Assembly (NCBI RefSeq): GCF_009925085.1
Contig: NZ_JAABNR010000005.1
Coordinates: forward strand, 62,001 to 126,000
Origin: Stagnihabitans tardus
GTDB lineage: Bacteria; Pseudomonadota; Alphaproteobacteria; Rhodobacterales; Rhodobacteraceae
DNA length: 64,000 nucleotides
Direction: 5' to 3'
The position numbers were made by a program, and so were the translations under genes. Below the pieces are notes generated by a model, which was not told where the DNA came from, did not search any database, and saw nothing but the letters and a program-made list of their open reading frames with translations. Below are positions 10,775 to 19,864 of this stretch, in pieces (positions within the stretch are counted from its first letter, which is position 1; each line of letters opens with the position of its first letter).

Positions 10775-11923
10775 TCACTGCAGGTCGGCGAAAGCCGCCT
10801 GCAAGCGCGCCACGGCATCGACGATCTGGGCATGGGGCATGGCCAGGTTGAAGCGCAGGTAGCTCTCGCCGCCCAGACCAAAGCTCTCGCCATAATTCGC
10901 AGCGATTCGCGCGGATTTCTCGACCCGGGCGATGAACTCGGCCTTCTCCATCCCCGTGCCGGAGAAATCGACCCAGGCGAGGTAAGTCGCCTCCAGCCCC
11001 ACCGACTTCACCCCCGGGATGGCATTGACGCCTGCGTCAAAGACCTTCCGGTTGCGGTCGAGGTAAGCCACAAGCGCATCGACCCAGGCCGCGCCCTCGG
11101 GGCTGTAAGCCGCCGTTGCCATATGCATGCCGAAGGAATTGGGCGAGATCCCCATCTTCATCATCACCGCGCCGAACTTCTTCTTCAGCTCCGGCTCATG
11201 GATGATGACATTGCCGATATGGCTGCCCGCGATGTTGAAGGTCTTGGTCGTGGCCGTCATCATCACGACCCGATCATCCAGCGTCGCCAAGGGGATATGG
11301 CGATGCCCCGGCATCACCAGGTCATGGTGGATCTCGTCCGAGACCACCACCAGCCCATGCCGCGCCGCAAAGTCCAGGACCCCGCGCAGCTCTGCCTCCG
11401 TCCAGACCCGGCCGCCGGGATTGTGCGGCGAGCAGAGGATCAGCATCTTCGCCGTCCCGTCCATCTGTGCATCCCAGGCGGCGAAATCCATCTGGTTGTC
11501 CTTCAGCGGGCATTCCACCACCCGCCGCCCCGCCGCCGAGATCACCCGGGCAAAGGCGTGATAGACCGGGGTCATCAGGACAACCCCATCCCCCGGCGCG
11601 GTAAAGGCCTCGACACAAAGCGCCGTGCCGTTCACCAGCCCATGGGTGGTGAAGATGTCGCTCTTGTCCAGCGACCAGCCGTGGCGCGTCTGCATCCACC
11701 AGCGGATGGCCTCCAGATAGGCGCGGTCGTCGCCGAAATAGCCATAGACCCCATGCGCGGCCATGGCCTCGACCGCCTTTTGCACACAGGCCGGCGGGCG
11801 GAAGTCCATGTCGGCCACCCACATGGCCAGCCCGTCCCGGGGCGAGACGCCATAAGCGCCCTCCATCCCATCCCACTTGACGGAATGGGTGCCGATGCGG
11901 TTGATGATCTCGTCGAAGTCCAT
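10775..11923 (-). CDS. PLP-dependent aminotransferase / cystathionine beta-lyase, PatB/MalY type
   Basis: A fold-type I PLP enzyme of 382 residues. Lys227 in TATTKTFNIAG is the Schiff-base lysine; SPHNPGG near 165-171 and SDEIHHDL near 195-202 are cofactor-binding blocks. The DEIHxDL signature and WxADMDF near the N-terminus match the MalY/PatB group of C-S lyases, which act on cystathionine or cysteine, rather than plain aminotransferases. No partner gene adjoins it, so the true substrate is open. Confidence 0.85.
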   Translation of the reverse strand: MDFDEIINRIGTHSVKWDGMEGAYGVSPRDGLAMWVADMDFRPPACVQKAVEAMAAHGVYGYFGDDRAYLEAIRWWMQTRHGWSLDKSDIFTTHGLVNGTALCVEAFTAPGDGVVLMTPVYHAFARVISAAGRRVVECPLKDNQMDFAAWDAQMDGTAKMLILCSPHNPGGRVWTEAELRGVLDFAARHGLVVVSDEIHHDLVMPGHRHIPLATLDDRVVMMTATTKTFNIAGSHIGNVIIHEPELKKKFGAVMMKMGISPNSFGMHMATAAYSPEGAAWVDALVAYLDRNRKVFDAGVNAIPGVKSVGLEATYLAWVDFSGTGMEKAEFIARVEKSARIAANYGESFGLGGESYLRFNLAMPHAQIVDAVARLQAAFADLQ

Positions 11924-12094
11924 GTCTTTGCCCCTGTTCGGTCGTTTGTTCCAGATAACTCAAAGGAAACGGGAAGTCATTCTGGATTTTAGCTGAAAGC
12001 CGGTAAATCGTCCCTAAACGAGGAAATCCGCAGAACTTCCTCCCTGTTTCCCATCGCCCTTGCGCGCCTGACCCCCAATGTCTAAACCCATGCC

Positions 12095-12616
12095 ATGATC
12101 CGTCCCATCCTGATCCACCCCGACCCGCGCCTCAAGAAGGTCTGTGATCCCGTCACAGGGGTCACCGAGGACCTCTCGCGCCTGGCCCGCGACATGCTGG
12201 ACACGATGTATGACGCCCCCGGCATCGGTCTGGCCGCCCCGCAGATCGGCGTGATGAAGCGGCTGATCGTGATGGATTGCATGAAGGCGCCCGAAGTCGC
12301 CCGGCCTCTGGTGCTGTTCAACCCCCAGGTCACCTGGTCGTCGTCCGAGGTTTCGACCTATGAGGAAGGCTGCCTCTCGATCCCCGAGCAGTACGCCGAT
12401 GTCACCCGCCCCGCCGCCGTGACCGTGACCTGGATGGACGAGACGGGCGCCGCCCGGGAAGAGACCTTCGAGGGGCTGTGGGCGACCTGCGTCCAGCACG
12501 AGATCGACCATTTGAACGGCAAGCTCTTCATCGATTACCTTGGCCTGATGAAGCGCCAGCTGATCACCCGCAAGATGGAAAAGCTCAAGCGCGAACGCGC
12601 GCGGTCCGGCCCGTGA
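12095..12616 (+). CDS. def: Peptide deformylase (copy 1, active site complete)
   Basis: Removes the formyl group from the N-terminal Met of nascent proteins. Of 173 residues, all three motifs are intact: GIGLAAPQ (43-50), EEGCLSIP with metal ligand Cys93, and QHEIDHLNG with ligands His135 and His139 and catalytic Glu136. First of four genes joined by 4-base overlaps: def, def2, def-like, fmt. The TGA overlaps the GTG of the next gene (GTGA at 12613-12616). The 171-base gap before it holds no other gene that I can see. Confidence 0.95.
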   Translation: MIRPILIHPDPRLKKVCDPVTGVTEDLSRLARDMLDTMYDAPGIGLAAPQIGVMKRLIVMDCMKAPEVARPLVLFNPQVTWSSSEVSTYEEGCLSIPEQYADVTRPAAVTVTWMDETGAAREETFEGLWATCVQHEIDHLNGKLFIDYLGLMKRQLITRKMEKLKRERARSGP

Positions 12617-13065
12617 TCCTGCCGCTTCGCCTCTGGCCCGACCCGGTGCTGTCGCAGGTCTGTGCGCTGGCTCCGGTCGATGCCGGAACGCTGGCCCTGG
12701 CCGAGGACATGCTGGAGACGATGTATGCCGCCAAGGGACGGGGCCTCGCCGCGCCCCAGGTCGGCGTCCTCTCGCGCCTCTTCGTCATGGATGAGACCTG
12801 GAAGACCGGCGAAAAGACGCCCGAGATCTTCCTGAACCCCGAGATCATCTGGACCTCGCCCGAGACGGCGCCCTCGACCGAGGGTTGCCTCTCGATCCCG
12901 GGGCAGGAGGTGACGGTGATCCGCGCGAAGTCGATCATCCTGCGCTGGACCATGCCGGACGGCGCCATCGCGGCGCAGAAGCTGACCGGCTTCCGCGCCA
13001 TCTGCGCCCAGCACGAGATCGACCACCTGAACGGCATCGTGACCCTGACCAAGGCCCCGCAATGA
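12613..13065 (+). CDS. Peptide deformylase (copy 2, active site complete)
   Basis: A second deformylase, 150 residues, starting at GTG inside the stop of copy 1. Motifs: GRGLAAPQ, EGCLSIP with Cys92, QHEIDHLNG with His134, Glu135 and His138. The usual second Gly-Ile of motif 1 is Gly-Arg, outside the catalytic set. It lacks the basic C-terminal helix seen in copy 1 (KRQLITRKMEKLKRERARS). It is probably catalytic, though its shorter C-terminus could alter ribosome docking. Confidence 0.9.
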   Translation: MILPLRLWPDPVLSQVCALAPVDAGTLALAEDMLETMYAAKGRGLAAPQVGVLSRLFVMDETWKTGEKTPEIFLNPEIIWTSPETAPSTEGCLSIPGQEVTVIRAKSIILRWTMPDGAIAAQKLTGFRAICAQHEIDHLNGIVTLTKAPQ

Positions 13066-13562
13066 TCCGCCCCTGCTTGCCCTTTCCCCATCCCGTGCTG
13101 AAGGCCGTGGCCGCTCCGGTGCCTGCGATCACCGACGAGATCCGCGCGATCTGGCGCGACATGGTCGACACGATGGAGGCGATGCCGGGTTACGGCCTCG
13201 CCGCGCCGCAGATCGGGCATAGCCTGCGGTTGGCCGTGGTGGATTGCAGCGAAGAGCGCGGTCAGGCCGTTCTGATGGCCAACCCGGAGGTGCTTCACGC
13301 CTCGGGTCAGCTGCGCGAGCATGAGGAGGCCTCGCCCAACCTGCCCGGCGTTTCCGCCAAGATCAGCCGCCCTCGCGCGGTGACGGTGCGGTTTCTGAAC
13401 GCGGCGGGCGAGGTGGAGGAGCGGGATTTCGTCCTCCTCTGGGCGACCTCGGTGCAGCATCAGATCGACCACCTGAACGGCAAGCTCTATTTCGACCACC
13501 TGTCGGCTCTGAAGCGCAACATGCTGATCACCAAGGCACAAAAACTGGCGAAACGCGGATGA
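13062..13562 (+). CDS. Deformylase-like protein with inactivated site (copy 3)
   Basis: A third deformylase-fold protein, 166 residues, with GYGLAAPQ conserved but two key changes: motif 2 reads EEASPNLPG, so the metal ligand Cys is Ser91, and motif 3 reads QHQIDHLNG, so catalytic Glu is Gln134. His133 and His137 remain. Loss of both metal-binding Cys and general base should abolish normal deformylation. The frame and the basic C-terminal tail ([16 protein letters not shown]) are intact, and overlaps with both neighbours (ATGA on each side) keep it translated, so it is not a decayed pseudogene. A role as a binding or regulatory homologue is inferred. Confidence 0.9.
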   Translation: MIRPCLPFPHPVLKAVAAPVPAITDEIRAIWRDMVDTMEAMPGYGLAAPQIGHSLRLAVVDCSEERGQAVLMANPEVLHASGQLREHEEASPNLPGVSAKISRPRAVTVRFLNAAGEVEERDFVLLWATSVQHQIDHLNGKLYFDHLSALKRNMLITKAQKLAKRG

Positions 13563-14443
13563 AACTGGTCTTCATGGGCACGCCGGACTTCTCGGTCCCG
13601 GTCCTTCAGGCGCTGGCCAAGCACCATGAGGTCGTGGCGGTCTATTCCCAGCCGCCGCGTCCGGCCGGGCGGGGCAAGGCCGACCGCGCCTCCCCGGTGC
13701 AGCAGGCGGCCGAGGCCCTGGGGATTCCGGTCCGCCATCCTGTCAACTTCAAGACCCCGGAGGCGGTGGCCGAGTTTGCCGCCCTCGGCGCCGATATTGC
13801 CGTCGTCGTGGCCTATGGCCTGATCCTGCCGCAGGTGATCCTCGATGCGCCGAGCCTGGGCTGTCTGAACATCCATGCCTCATTGCTCCCCCGCTGGAGG
13901 GGCGCCGCGCCGATCCACCGCGCCATCATGGCGGGCGACAAGGAAACCGGCATCTGCATCATGCAGATGGAAGCGGGGCTGGACACCGGCCCCGTGCGCC
14001 TGACCCGATCCACCCCCATCGGGGCGGAGGAGACGACGCAAGACCTCCATGACCGCCTGTCACAGATGGGCGCCGAGATGATCGTCGAGGCGCTGGAGAC
14101 CATGCCCCCCGCTGTGCAGCAGCCCCCGGGCGAGACCTATGCCACCAAGATCGACAAGGCCGAGGCCAAAGTGGATTGGACCCGTCCGGCTGTCGAGATC
14201 GACCGACTGATCCGTGGGCTTTCCCCCTTTCCGGGGGCCTGGACCATGGTGGGCGGGGAGCGTGTGAAGCTCCTCCGCTCCCGCCTTGCGGAAGGCCAAG
14301 GCGCGCCGGGGCAGGTCCTGCAAGGCTTCACCATTGCCTGTGGCGAGGGCGCGGTGGAAATCACCCTTGCGCAGCGCGAGGGCAAGAAGCCCAGCCCCGC
14401 CGCCGATATCCTGCGCGGGCTGACCCTGCCCGCGCGGCTCTAG
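13559..14443 (+). CDS. fmt: Methionyl-tRNA formyltransferase
   Basis: Formylates Met-tRNAi with 10-formyltetrahydrofolate, the step whose product the deformylases later clear. 294 residues: the N-terminal domain has [11 protein letters not shown] and the [16 protein letters not shown] block with the HxSLLP formyl-folate motif ([10 protein letters not shown]); the C-terminal OB-like domain follows from about 205. The ATG overlaps the stop of the deformylase-like gene. It ends one base before the stop of the convergent ecm gene. Confidence 0.96.
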   Translation: MKLVFMGTPDFSVPVLQALAKHHEVVAVYSQPPRPAGRGKADRASPVQQAAEALGIPVRHPVNFKTPEAVAEFAALGADIAVVVAYGLILPQVILDAPSLGCLNIHASLLPRWRGAAPIHRAIMAGDKETGICIMQMEAGLDTGPVRLTRSTPIGAEETTQDLHDRLSQMGAEMIVEALETMPPAVQQPPGETYATKIDKAEAKVDWTRPAVEIDRLIRGLSPFPGAWTMVGGERVKLLRSRLAEGQGAPGQVLQGFTIACGEGAVEITLAQREGKKPSPAADILRGLTLPARL

Positions 14444-16393
14444 TCACTCCGCCGCGAGCGCCGGGGTTTCCACCAGGTCCACGATCTGCCCCATGATCCG
14501 GGTCAGGTCGAAATCCTTGGGCGTATAGACCTCGGCCACGCCCATCGCCCGCAAGGCCGCCACGTCGCCCTCGGGGATGATGCCGCCGACCACCACGGGC
14601 ACCGAGACCCCCGCCGCCGCCAGCCCCTCCATCACCTCGGCCACCAGGGGCAGGTGAGAGCCCGAGAGGATCGAGAGCCCCAGCACATGCGGTCCCTCGG
14701 CCACCACGCCCGCCACGATATCGGCAGGCGTCTGGCGGATGCCGTCGTAATGGATCGCCATGCCGCAGTCCCGCGCCCTTGCGGTGATCTGCTCGGCCCC
14801 ATTGGAATGGCCATCAAGCCCCGGCTTGCCCACCATCAGCTTCATCTGCCGCCCCAAGCGCCCCGACACCGCCGCGACCCTTTCGCGGATCGGCTCCAGC
14901 CCCTCGGTGCGGTTCGAGGGAGACACCGAAACCCCGGTCGGCGCACGATATTCCCCAAAGGCCGCCCTGATCGCCGCCCCCCATTCCCCCGTCGTCACCC
15001 CGGCCTTGGCGGCAGCAATCGAGGCGGGCATGATGTTCTCACCCCCCACCGCCGCCTGGCGCAAGGCCATCAGCGCGCGGTTCACCGCCACCCCATCGCG
15101 CCCCGCCCGCCAGGCATGGAGCCTTGCGATCTGGTCCGCCTCTGCCGCCGGATCGGCCTCGAAGACCGCATCGCCGGTGGTCAGGGGCGAGGGCTCTCCG
15201 CCCGCCCAGCGGTTCACGCCGACCACGACCTGGGCGCCGCTTTCGATCCGCGCCAGGCGTTCGGCATTCGATTCGACCAGCCGCGATTTCATATGCGGAA
15301 TGGCCGCCACCGCGCCGCCCATGGTCTCGATCTGCGCGAGCTCTGCCTTGGCCTCGGCCACCAGGGCGGCCACCTTGGCCTCCATCACCGGGTTGCCGTC
15401 GAAGAGGTCGCCATATTCCAGGAGGTCGCTTTCATAGGCCAGGATCTGCTGCATCCGCATCGACCATTGCTGATCCCAGGGACGCGGCAGGCCAAGCGCC
15501 TCGTTCCAGGCCGGAAGCTGCACGGCCCGGGCGCGGGCGTTCTTCGACAGGGTCACGGCCAGCATCTCGATCAAGATGCGCGCCACGTTGTTCTCGGGCT
15601 GCTGCTCGGTCAGGCCGAGGGAGTTCACCTGGACCCCATAGCGGAAGCGGCGATGGCGTTCCTCGGTGATGCCATAGCGGTCACGGCAGAGCTCGTCCCA
15701 CAGCTGCACGAAGGCGCGCATCTTGGCGATTTCGGTGACGAAGCGGATGCCCGCGTTCACGAAGAAGGAAATCCGCCCCACCATCGCCGGGAAATCCTCG
15801 GCCGGAACCTTGGCACGCAGGTCGTCCAGCACGGCAATCGCGGTTGCAAGCGCATAGGACAGCTCCTGCACCGGCGTCGCGCCGGCCTCTTGCAGGTGGT
15901 AGCTGCACACATTCATCGGATTCCACTTCGGCATCGCTTTTGCCGTCCAGGCGGCGATGTCGGTCGTCATCCGCAGCGAGGCCTTGGGCGGCGAGATATA
16001 GGTGCCGCGCGAGAGGTATTCCTTGATCAGGTCGTTCTGCACCGTGCCTTGCAGAGAGCTGACATCGGCCCCCTGCTCCTCGGCCACCGCGACATAAAGC
16101 GCCAGGAGCCAGGGCGCCGTGGCGTTGATCGTCATCGAGGTGTTCATCTGCCCCAGGGGAATCCCGTCGAACAGCGCCCGCATGTCGCCCAGGTGGCTGA
16201 TCGGCACGCCGACCTTGCCGACCTCGCCCCTCGCCAGCACATGATCGGCGTCATAGCCCGTCTGGGTCGGCAGGTCGAAGGCCACGGAAAGCCCGGTCTG
16301 CCCCTTGGCCAGGTTGCCGCGATACAGCGCGTTCGAGGCCGCAGCGGTCGAATGGCCCGCATAGGTGCGGATCAGCCAGGGTTGGTCTTTCAT
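14444..16393 (-). CDS. ecm: Ethylmalonyl-CoA mutase (MeaA family, B12-dependent)
   Basis: Converts (2R)-ethylmalonyl-CoA to methylsuccinyl-CoA in the ethylmalonyl-CoA pathway. 649 residues in one chain: a mutase barrel beginning PWLIRTYAGHSTA, then a C-terminal cobalamin domain with the base-off His in LDGHSNGAEQI and the GGxIP-type loop VVVGGIIP. The RTYAGHST start and single-chain length fit MeaA/Ecm better than methylmalonyl-CoA mutase (about 720 residues). I chose the ATG at 16393, preceded by GAGG, over a frame-open ATG at 16441. Together with ccr, 2 kb away, it marks this carbon-assimilation route. Confidence 0.9.
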   Translation of the reverse strand: MKDQPWLIRTYAGHSTAAASNALYRGNLAKGQTGLSVAFDLPTQTGYDADHVLARGEVGKVGVPISHLGDMRALFDGIPLGQMNTSMTINATAPWLLALYVAVAEEQGADVSSLQGTVQNDLIKEYLSRGTYISPPKASLRMTTDIAAWTAKAMPKWNPMNVCSYHLQEAGATPVQELSYALATAIAVLDDLRAKVPAEDFPAMVGRISFFVNAGIRFVTEIAKMRAFVQLWDELCRDRYGITEERHRRFRYGVQVNSLGLTEQQPENNVARILIEMLAVTLSKNARARAVQLPAWNEALGLPRPWDQQWSMRMQQILAYESDLLEYGDLFDGNPVMEAKVAALVAEAKAELAQIETMGGAVAAIPHMKSRLVESNAERLARIESGAQVVVGVNRWAGGEPSPLTTGDAVFEADPAAEADQIARLHAWRAGRDGVAVNRALMALRQAAVGGENIMPASIAAAKAGVTTGEWGAAIRAAFGEYRAPTGVSVSPSNRTEGLEPIRERVAAVSGRLGRQMKLMVGKPGLDGHSNGAEQITARARDCGMAIHYDGIRQTPADIVAGVVAEGPHVLGLSILSGSHLPLVAEVMEGLAAAGVSVPVVVGGIIPEGDVAALRAMGVAEVYTPKDFDLTRIMGQIVDLVETPALAAE

Positions 16394-16409
16394 CAAGGGC
16401 CTCGATTCT

Positions 16410-16433
16410 GATGCGCAATTTTGTTGCGTCATC
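16410..16433. promoter_or_regulatory. Imperfect inverted repeat in ecm promoter region
   Basis: GATGCGCAA and TTGCGTCATC face each other across 5 bases, 17 bases upstream of the ecm start. The TTGCG/CGCAA half-sites resemble those of the palindrome in front of ccr, which suggests a shared regulator of the two pathway genes. Not proven. Confidence 0.35.
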
Positions 16434-16523
16434 GACTTCATGCCAGAAATTTTCCACCCCTGTCAATCGCCGCATTGCAGCATCACAATTTGCACCCCCC
16501 GCCCGCCCGTGCCATCAGGGCCC

Positions 16524-17876
16524 ATGACCCAGCCGATCACCCTGCCGCTTTGGCTTTTGCTGCTGATCCTCGCCTTTGCGGCGACCTCCTTTGCGTCGAA
16601 TTTCCTGTTTCCCTCCGTCCGCTGGTTCTTCCGCAGCCGGATCGAGCGCGGCATCGCGCGGCTGAACCAGGGCCTCGCCCGGCCCATCGACCTCTTCAAG
16701 CTGGCCAAGCGCCAGGACGGCATCGCGCGGCTGGCCTATGACCCAAAGGTCCTGCAAGCGGTCACCGAACATGCGACTGAGCGCGGCATCCCGCCCCAGG
16801 TCGCCTTCCAGGAGGCCCGGGCCTATGCGCGCGAGATCGTGCCAGCCTTCTCCGCCACGATCTATTTCGGCGTCGCCCTAAGGCTCGCGCGCTGGCTGAC
16901 GAAGAAGCTCTACCGCGTCCGGTTCGGCCAGGTCGAAGAGGTGCTGAAGAGCATCGACCCCCGCGCCACCGTGGTTTTCGTCATGAACCACCGCTCGAAC
17001 ATGGATTACGTGCTTCTCACCTGGCTCGTCTCGGGCCAGGCCTCGATTTCCTATGCCGTGGGGGAATGGGCGCGGATCTGGCCGTTTTCGCGCTTCATCC
17101 GCGCGACGGGGGCTTATTTCATCCGGCGCGGCAGCCGCAGCGCGCTGTATCGCAAGGTCCTGGCCCGCTACGTCCAGATGGCGACCGAAGAGGGCAACAC
17201 CCAGGCCATCTTCCCCGAGGGCGGCCTGTCGCTGGATGGCAGGCTTGCCAAGGCGAGGCTGGGGCTTCTGACCTATATCATGCAGACCGAAACGCCGCGC
17301 GACGTGGTCTTCATTCCCGTGGGCCTGGCCTATGACCGGGTGCTCGAGGACCAGATCCTGACCGAGGCCGCCGCCAGCGGCTCGCGGCGTTTTCGCGTCG
17401 GGCCCCTGCGCGCTTTGCATTACGCGCTGATCGGGCTGCGCAGGCTCTTGTTCCCCGGGGTCTGGAGCCTCGGCACCGCCGCTGCCGCCATTGGCCGCCC
17501 GGTCTCGCTGGCGGAGTTCATGGCCGGCCCCGACCCCTCGGCCGAGGCATTGGGAGAGCGGCTGATGGCCGAGATCGGCCAGGCCATCCCGGTGCTTCCG
17601 GTGCCGCTGGTCGCCGCCTGCCTGCCGCAGCCCTCGCGTGAGGCCCTGGTCGCCGCCTGCGAGGCGCGTCTTGCCCTGCTTGTGGCCGAAGGCCGCGACA
17701 TCAAGCTGGCGCCGCAGGGGATGGAGGCCACGGTGACCGAAGCCCTGGCCATCCTGCACAGCCGAGGGCTGGTCCGCGGCCTGGCGCCTTTGCCCGAAAA
17801 AGCCGCCATTCTGGGCTTCTACGCCGCATCGCTGCAACAGGGCCAGCAAACAATCCCGCTGGATCAAAAACTTTGA
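16524..17876 (+). CDS. Membrane acyltransferase (glycerol-3-phosphate / lysophosphatidate type)
   Basis: A 450-residue phospholipid acyltransferase. Residues 9-30 are an N-terminal membrane anchor; NHRSNMDY holds the HX4D catalytic pair His156-Asp161; IFPEGGLS is the acceptor-binding block. The long C-terminal part (LVAACLPQPSREAL onward) resembles PlsB-type enzymes, so it may acylate glycerol-3-phosphate. The ATG at 16524 precedes the hydrophobic anchor; the frame is open to 16365 but the extension is not protein-like. Divergent from ecm. Confidence 0.8.
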   Translation: MTQPITLPLWLLLLILAFAATSFASNFLFPSVRWFFRSRIERGIARLNQGLARPIDLFKLAKRQDGIARLAYDPKVLQAVTEHATERGIPPQVAFQEARAYAREIVPAFSATIYFGVALRLARWLTKKLYRVRFGQVEEVLKSIDPRATVVFVMNHRSNMDYVLLTWLVSGQASISYAVGEWARIWPFSRFIRATGAYFIRRGSRSALYRKVLARYVQMATEEGNTQAIFPEGGLSLDGRLAKARLGLLTYIMQTETPRDVVFIPVGLAYDRVLEDQILTEAAASGSRRFRVGPLRALHYALIGLRRLLFPGVWSLGTAAAAIGRPVSLAEFMAGPDPSAEALGERLMAEIGQAIPVLPVPLVAACLPQPSREALVAACEARLALLVAEGRDIKLAPQGMEATVTEALAILHSRGLVRGLAPLPEKAAILGFYAASLQQGQQTIPLDQKL

Positions 17877-17947
17877 TTGATTGGACAAGACTCCGACTTT
17901 AGCCTTCGGCCACCGGGTCAACCGGACATTTCAACGAGGGATAAGCC

Positions 17948-18292
17948 ATGAACTTCAAAGCCATCCTCCTCGCGGGTGTTGCAGCCCTGTCGCTGTCTGC
18001 CTGCGTCGAGACCACCACCTACACCACCTCCAGCGCCAACAAGCATGTCCTGGTGATCAACAACTCCGGCAAGACGGTGCGCGAGTTCTACGGCTCGAAC
18101 GCGGGCAGCGATTCCTGGGAAGAAGACATCCTCGGCTCCGACATGCTGGCCTCGGGCTCGTCGGTCGACATCAACTTCGAAGACGGTTCGGGCTATTGCA
18201 CCTTCGACTTCAAGGCGGTCTTCACCGATGGCTCTTCGGTCGTCGAGCCTGGCATCGACGTCTGCTCGGTCTCTTCGGTCACCATCAACTGA
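17948..18292 (+). CDS. Small secreted lipoprotein of unknown function
   Basis: 114 residues with a lipoprotein signal: MNFKAILLAGVAALSLSAC, lipobox LSAC with acylated Cys19. The mature part is acidic and beta-rich, with VINNSGKTVREFYGSN, DSWEEDILGSD and GYCTFDFKAVF segments and two further Cys that could pair. AGGGAT lies upstream of the ATG. I recall similar small proteins as common in Rhodobacteraceae, but know no function. Monocistronic between the acyltransferase and ccr. Confidence 0.8.
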   Translation: MNFKAILLAGVAALSLSACVETTTYTTSSANKHVLVINNSGKTVREFYGSNAGSDSWEEDILGSDMLASGSSVDINFEDGSGYCTFDFKAVFTDGSSVVEPGIDVCSVSSVTIN

Positions 18293-18321
18293 TCGCTGCA
18301 ACGCGGCAGTAATAAAGTTTC

Positions 18322-18362
18322 AAAGTTGCGCGCTTAATTGTTGCAATCGTGCGCGCAACTTT
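18322..18362. promoter_or_regulatory. 41-bp nested palindrome upstream of ccr
   Basis: Outer arms AAAGTTGCGCGC (18322-18333) and GCGCGCAACTTT (18351-18362) are perfect complements. Inside, ATTG (18337-18340) and CAAT (18344-18347) share exactly the same centre at 18342. It lies 58 bases before the ccr ATG. It may be an operator for a dimeric or tetrameric regulator, or form an RNA hairpin in the leader. Confidence 0.5.
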
Positions 18363-18420
18363 ATATCTCAAGGTTCAACGCCCCGCGATTCTGCGGTGCG
18401 GCGAACCTTGGGAGGCCCCG

Positions 18421-19710
18421 ATGGCACTGGATGCGCAAACCCCGCTGGCTTACGACGCCCCGGTGAAAGACCTTTACGCCCTGGGCGAGATGCCCCCGTT
18501 GGGCCATGTGCCCGCGCAGATGTACGCCTGGGCGATCCGGCGCGAGCGTCACGGCAACCCCGACAGTGCCATGCTGGTCGAGGTCGTCGATACGCCCAAG
18601 ATCGACAGCCACGAAGTCCTCGTCATGGTCATGGCGGCGGGGGTCAATTACAACGGGGTCTGGGCCGCGCTCGGCACCCCGATCTCGCCCTTCGACGGCC
18701 ATGGCGCGCCCTTCCACATCGCGGGCTCGGATGCTTCGGGCATCGTCTGGGCGGTCGGCGACAAGGTCAAGCGCTGGAAGGTCGGTGACGAGGTCGTCAT
18801 CCATTGCAACCAGGACGATGGCGACGACGAGGAATGCAACGGCGGCGACCCGATGTTCTCGCCCAGCCAGCGAATCTGGGGCTATGAGACGCCCGACGGC
18901 TCTTTCGCGCAGTTCACCCGCGTCCAGGCCCAGCAGCTGATGCGCCGCCCCCAGCACCTGACCTGGGAGGAGAGCGCCTGCTATACCCTGACGCTCGCCA
19001 CCGCCTACCGGATGCTCTTCGGCCACAAGCCGCATGAGCTGCGGCCGGGCCAGAACGTGCTGGTCTGGGGCGCCTCGGGCGGCCTTGGGTCCTATGCGAT
19101 CCAGCTGATCAACACGGCCGGCGGCAATGCGATCGGCGTGATCAGCGACGAGGACAAGCGCGATTTCGTCATGGGGCTGGGCGCCAAGGGCGTCATCAAC
19201 CGCAAGGACTTCAAGTGCTGGGGCCAGATGCCCACGGTCAACACGCCCGAATACAAGGAGTGGTTCAACGAGGCCCGCAAGTTCGGCAAGGCGATCTGGG
19301 ACATCACCGGCAAGGGCAACAACGTCGACATGGTCTTCGAGCACCCGGGCGAGCAGACCTTCCCGGTCTCGGTCTTCGTGGTCAAGCGCGGCGGCATGGT
19401 GGTGATCTGCGCGGGCACCACGGGCTATAACCTGACCTTCGACGTGCGCTACCTGTGGATGCATCAAAAGCGCGTCCAGGGCAGCCACTTCGCCAACCTC
19501 AAGCAGGCCAGCGCGGCCAATCAGCTGATGATCGAACGCCGCCTGGATCCCTGCCTGTCGGAGGTCTTCCCCTGGGCCGAGATTCCCGCCGCCCATATGA
19601 AGATGCTGAAGAACGTCCACAAACCGGGCAACATGGCCGTGCTGGTCCAGGCCCCCCGGACCGGCCTGCGCACCTTCGAAGACACGGTCGAGGCCGCCCA
19701 AGCGCGCTGA
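18421..19710 (+). CDS. ccr: Crotonyl-CoA carboxylase/reductase
   Basis: Reductive carboxylation of crotonyl-CoA to (2S)-ethylmalonyl-CoA with NADPH, the defining step of the ethylmalonyl-CoA pathway. 429 residues of the medium-chain dehydrogenase/reductase superfamily: N-terminal GroES-like domain, Rossmann fold with VWGASGGLGSYAIQL near residues 217-231, and the FEHPGE and NQDDGDDEECNGGD segments that mark Ccr among quinone-oxidoreductase-like enzymes. GGGAGG lies upstream of the ATG at 18421. The frame is open upstream to 18349, inside the palindrome, so that extension is rejected. Confidence 0.96.
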   Translation: MALDAQTPLAYDAPVKDLYALGEMPPLGHVPAQMYAWAIRRERHGNPDSAMLVEVVDTPKIDSHEVLVMVMAAGVNYNGVWAALGTPISPFDGHGAPFHIAGSDASGIVWAVGDKVKRWKVGDEVVIHCNQDDGDDEECNGGDPMFSPSQRIWGYETPDGSFAQFTRVQAQQLMRRPQHLTWEESACYTLTLATAYRMLFGHKPHELRPGQNVLVWGASGGLGSYAIQLINTAGGNAIGVISDEDKRDFVMGLGAKGVINRKDFKCWGQMPTVNTPEYKEWFNEARKFGKAIWDITGKGNNVDMVFEHPGEQTFPVSVFVVKRGGMVVICAGTTGYNLTFDVRYLWMHQKRVQGSHFANLKQASAANQLMIERRLDPCLSEVFPWAEIPAAHMKMLKNVHKPGNMAVLVQAPRTGLRTFEDTVEAAQAR

Positions 19711-19728
19711 TCCCATTGGCAAAATTCC

Positions 19729-19760
19729 GCCCCGCCTGCTGATTGCAGGCGGGGCTTTTC
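19729..19760 (+). terminator. Rho-independent terminator of ccr
   Basis: An 11-bp perfect GC-rich stem (GCCCCGCCTGC with GCAGGCGGGGC) around a 5-base loop TGATT, followed by TTTTC, 18 bases after the ccr stop codon. A textbook terminator. Confidence 0.9.
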
Positions 19761-19864
19761 ATTTTGCGACGGAAAATTAACCACTCCCGTGTTGAACTGG
19801 CGTTGCAAGATGTCAGGATCAAGTGGATTGTTGCGGCATGGGAAACAATAAGCCCGGGGAGCAT

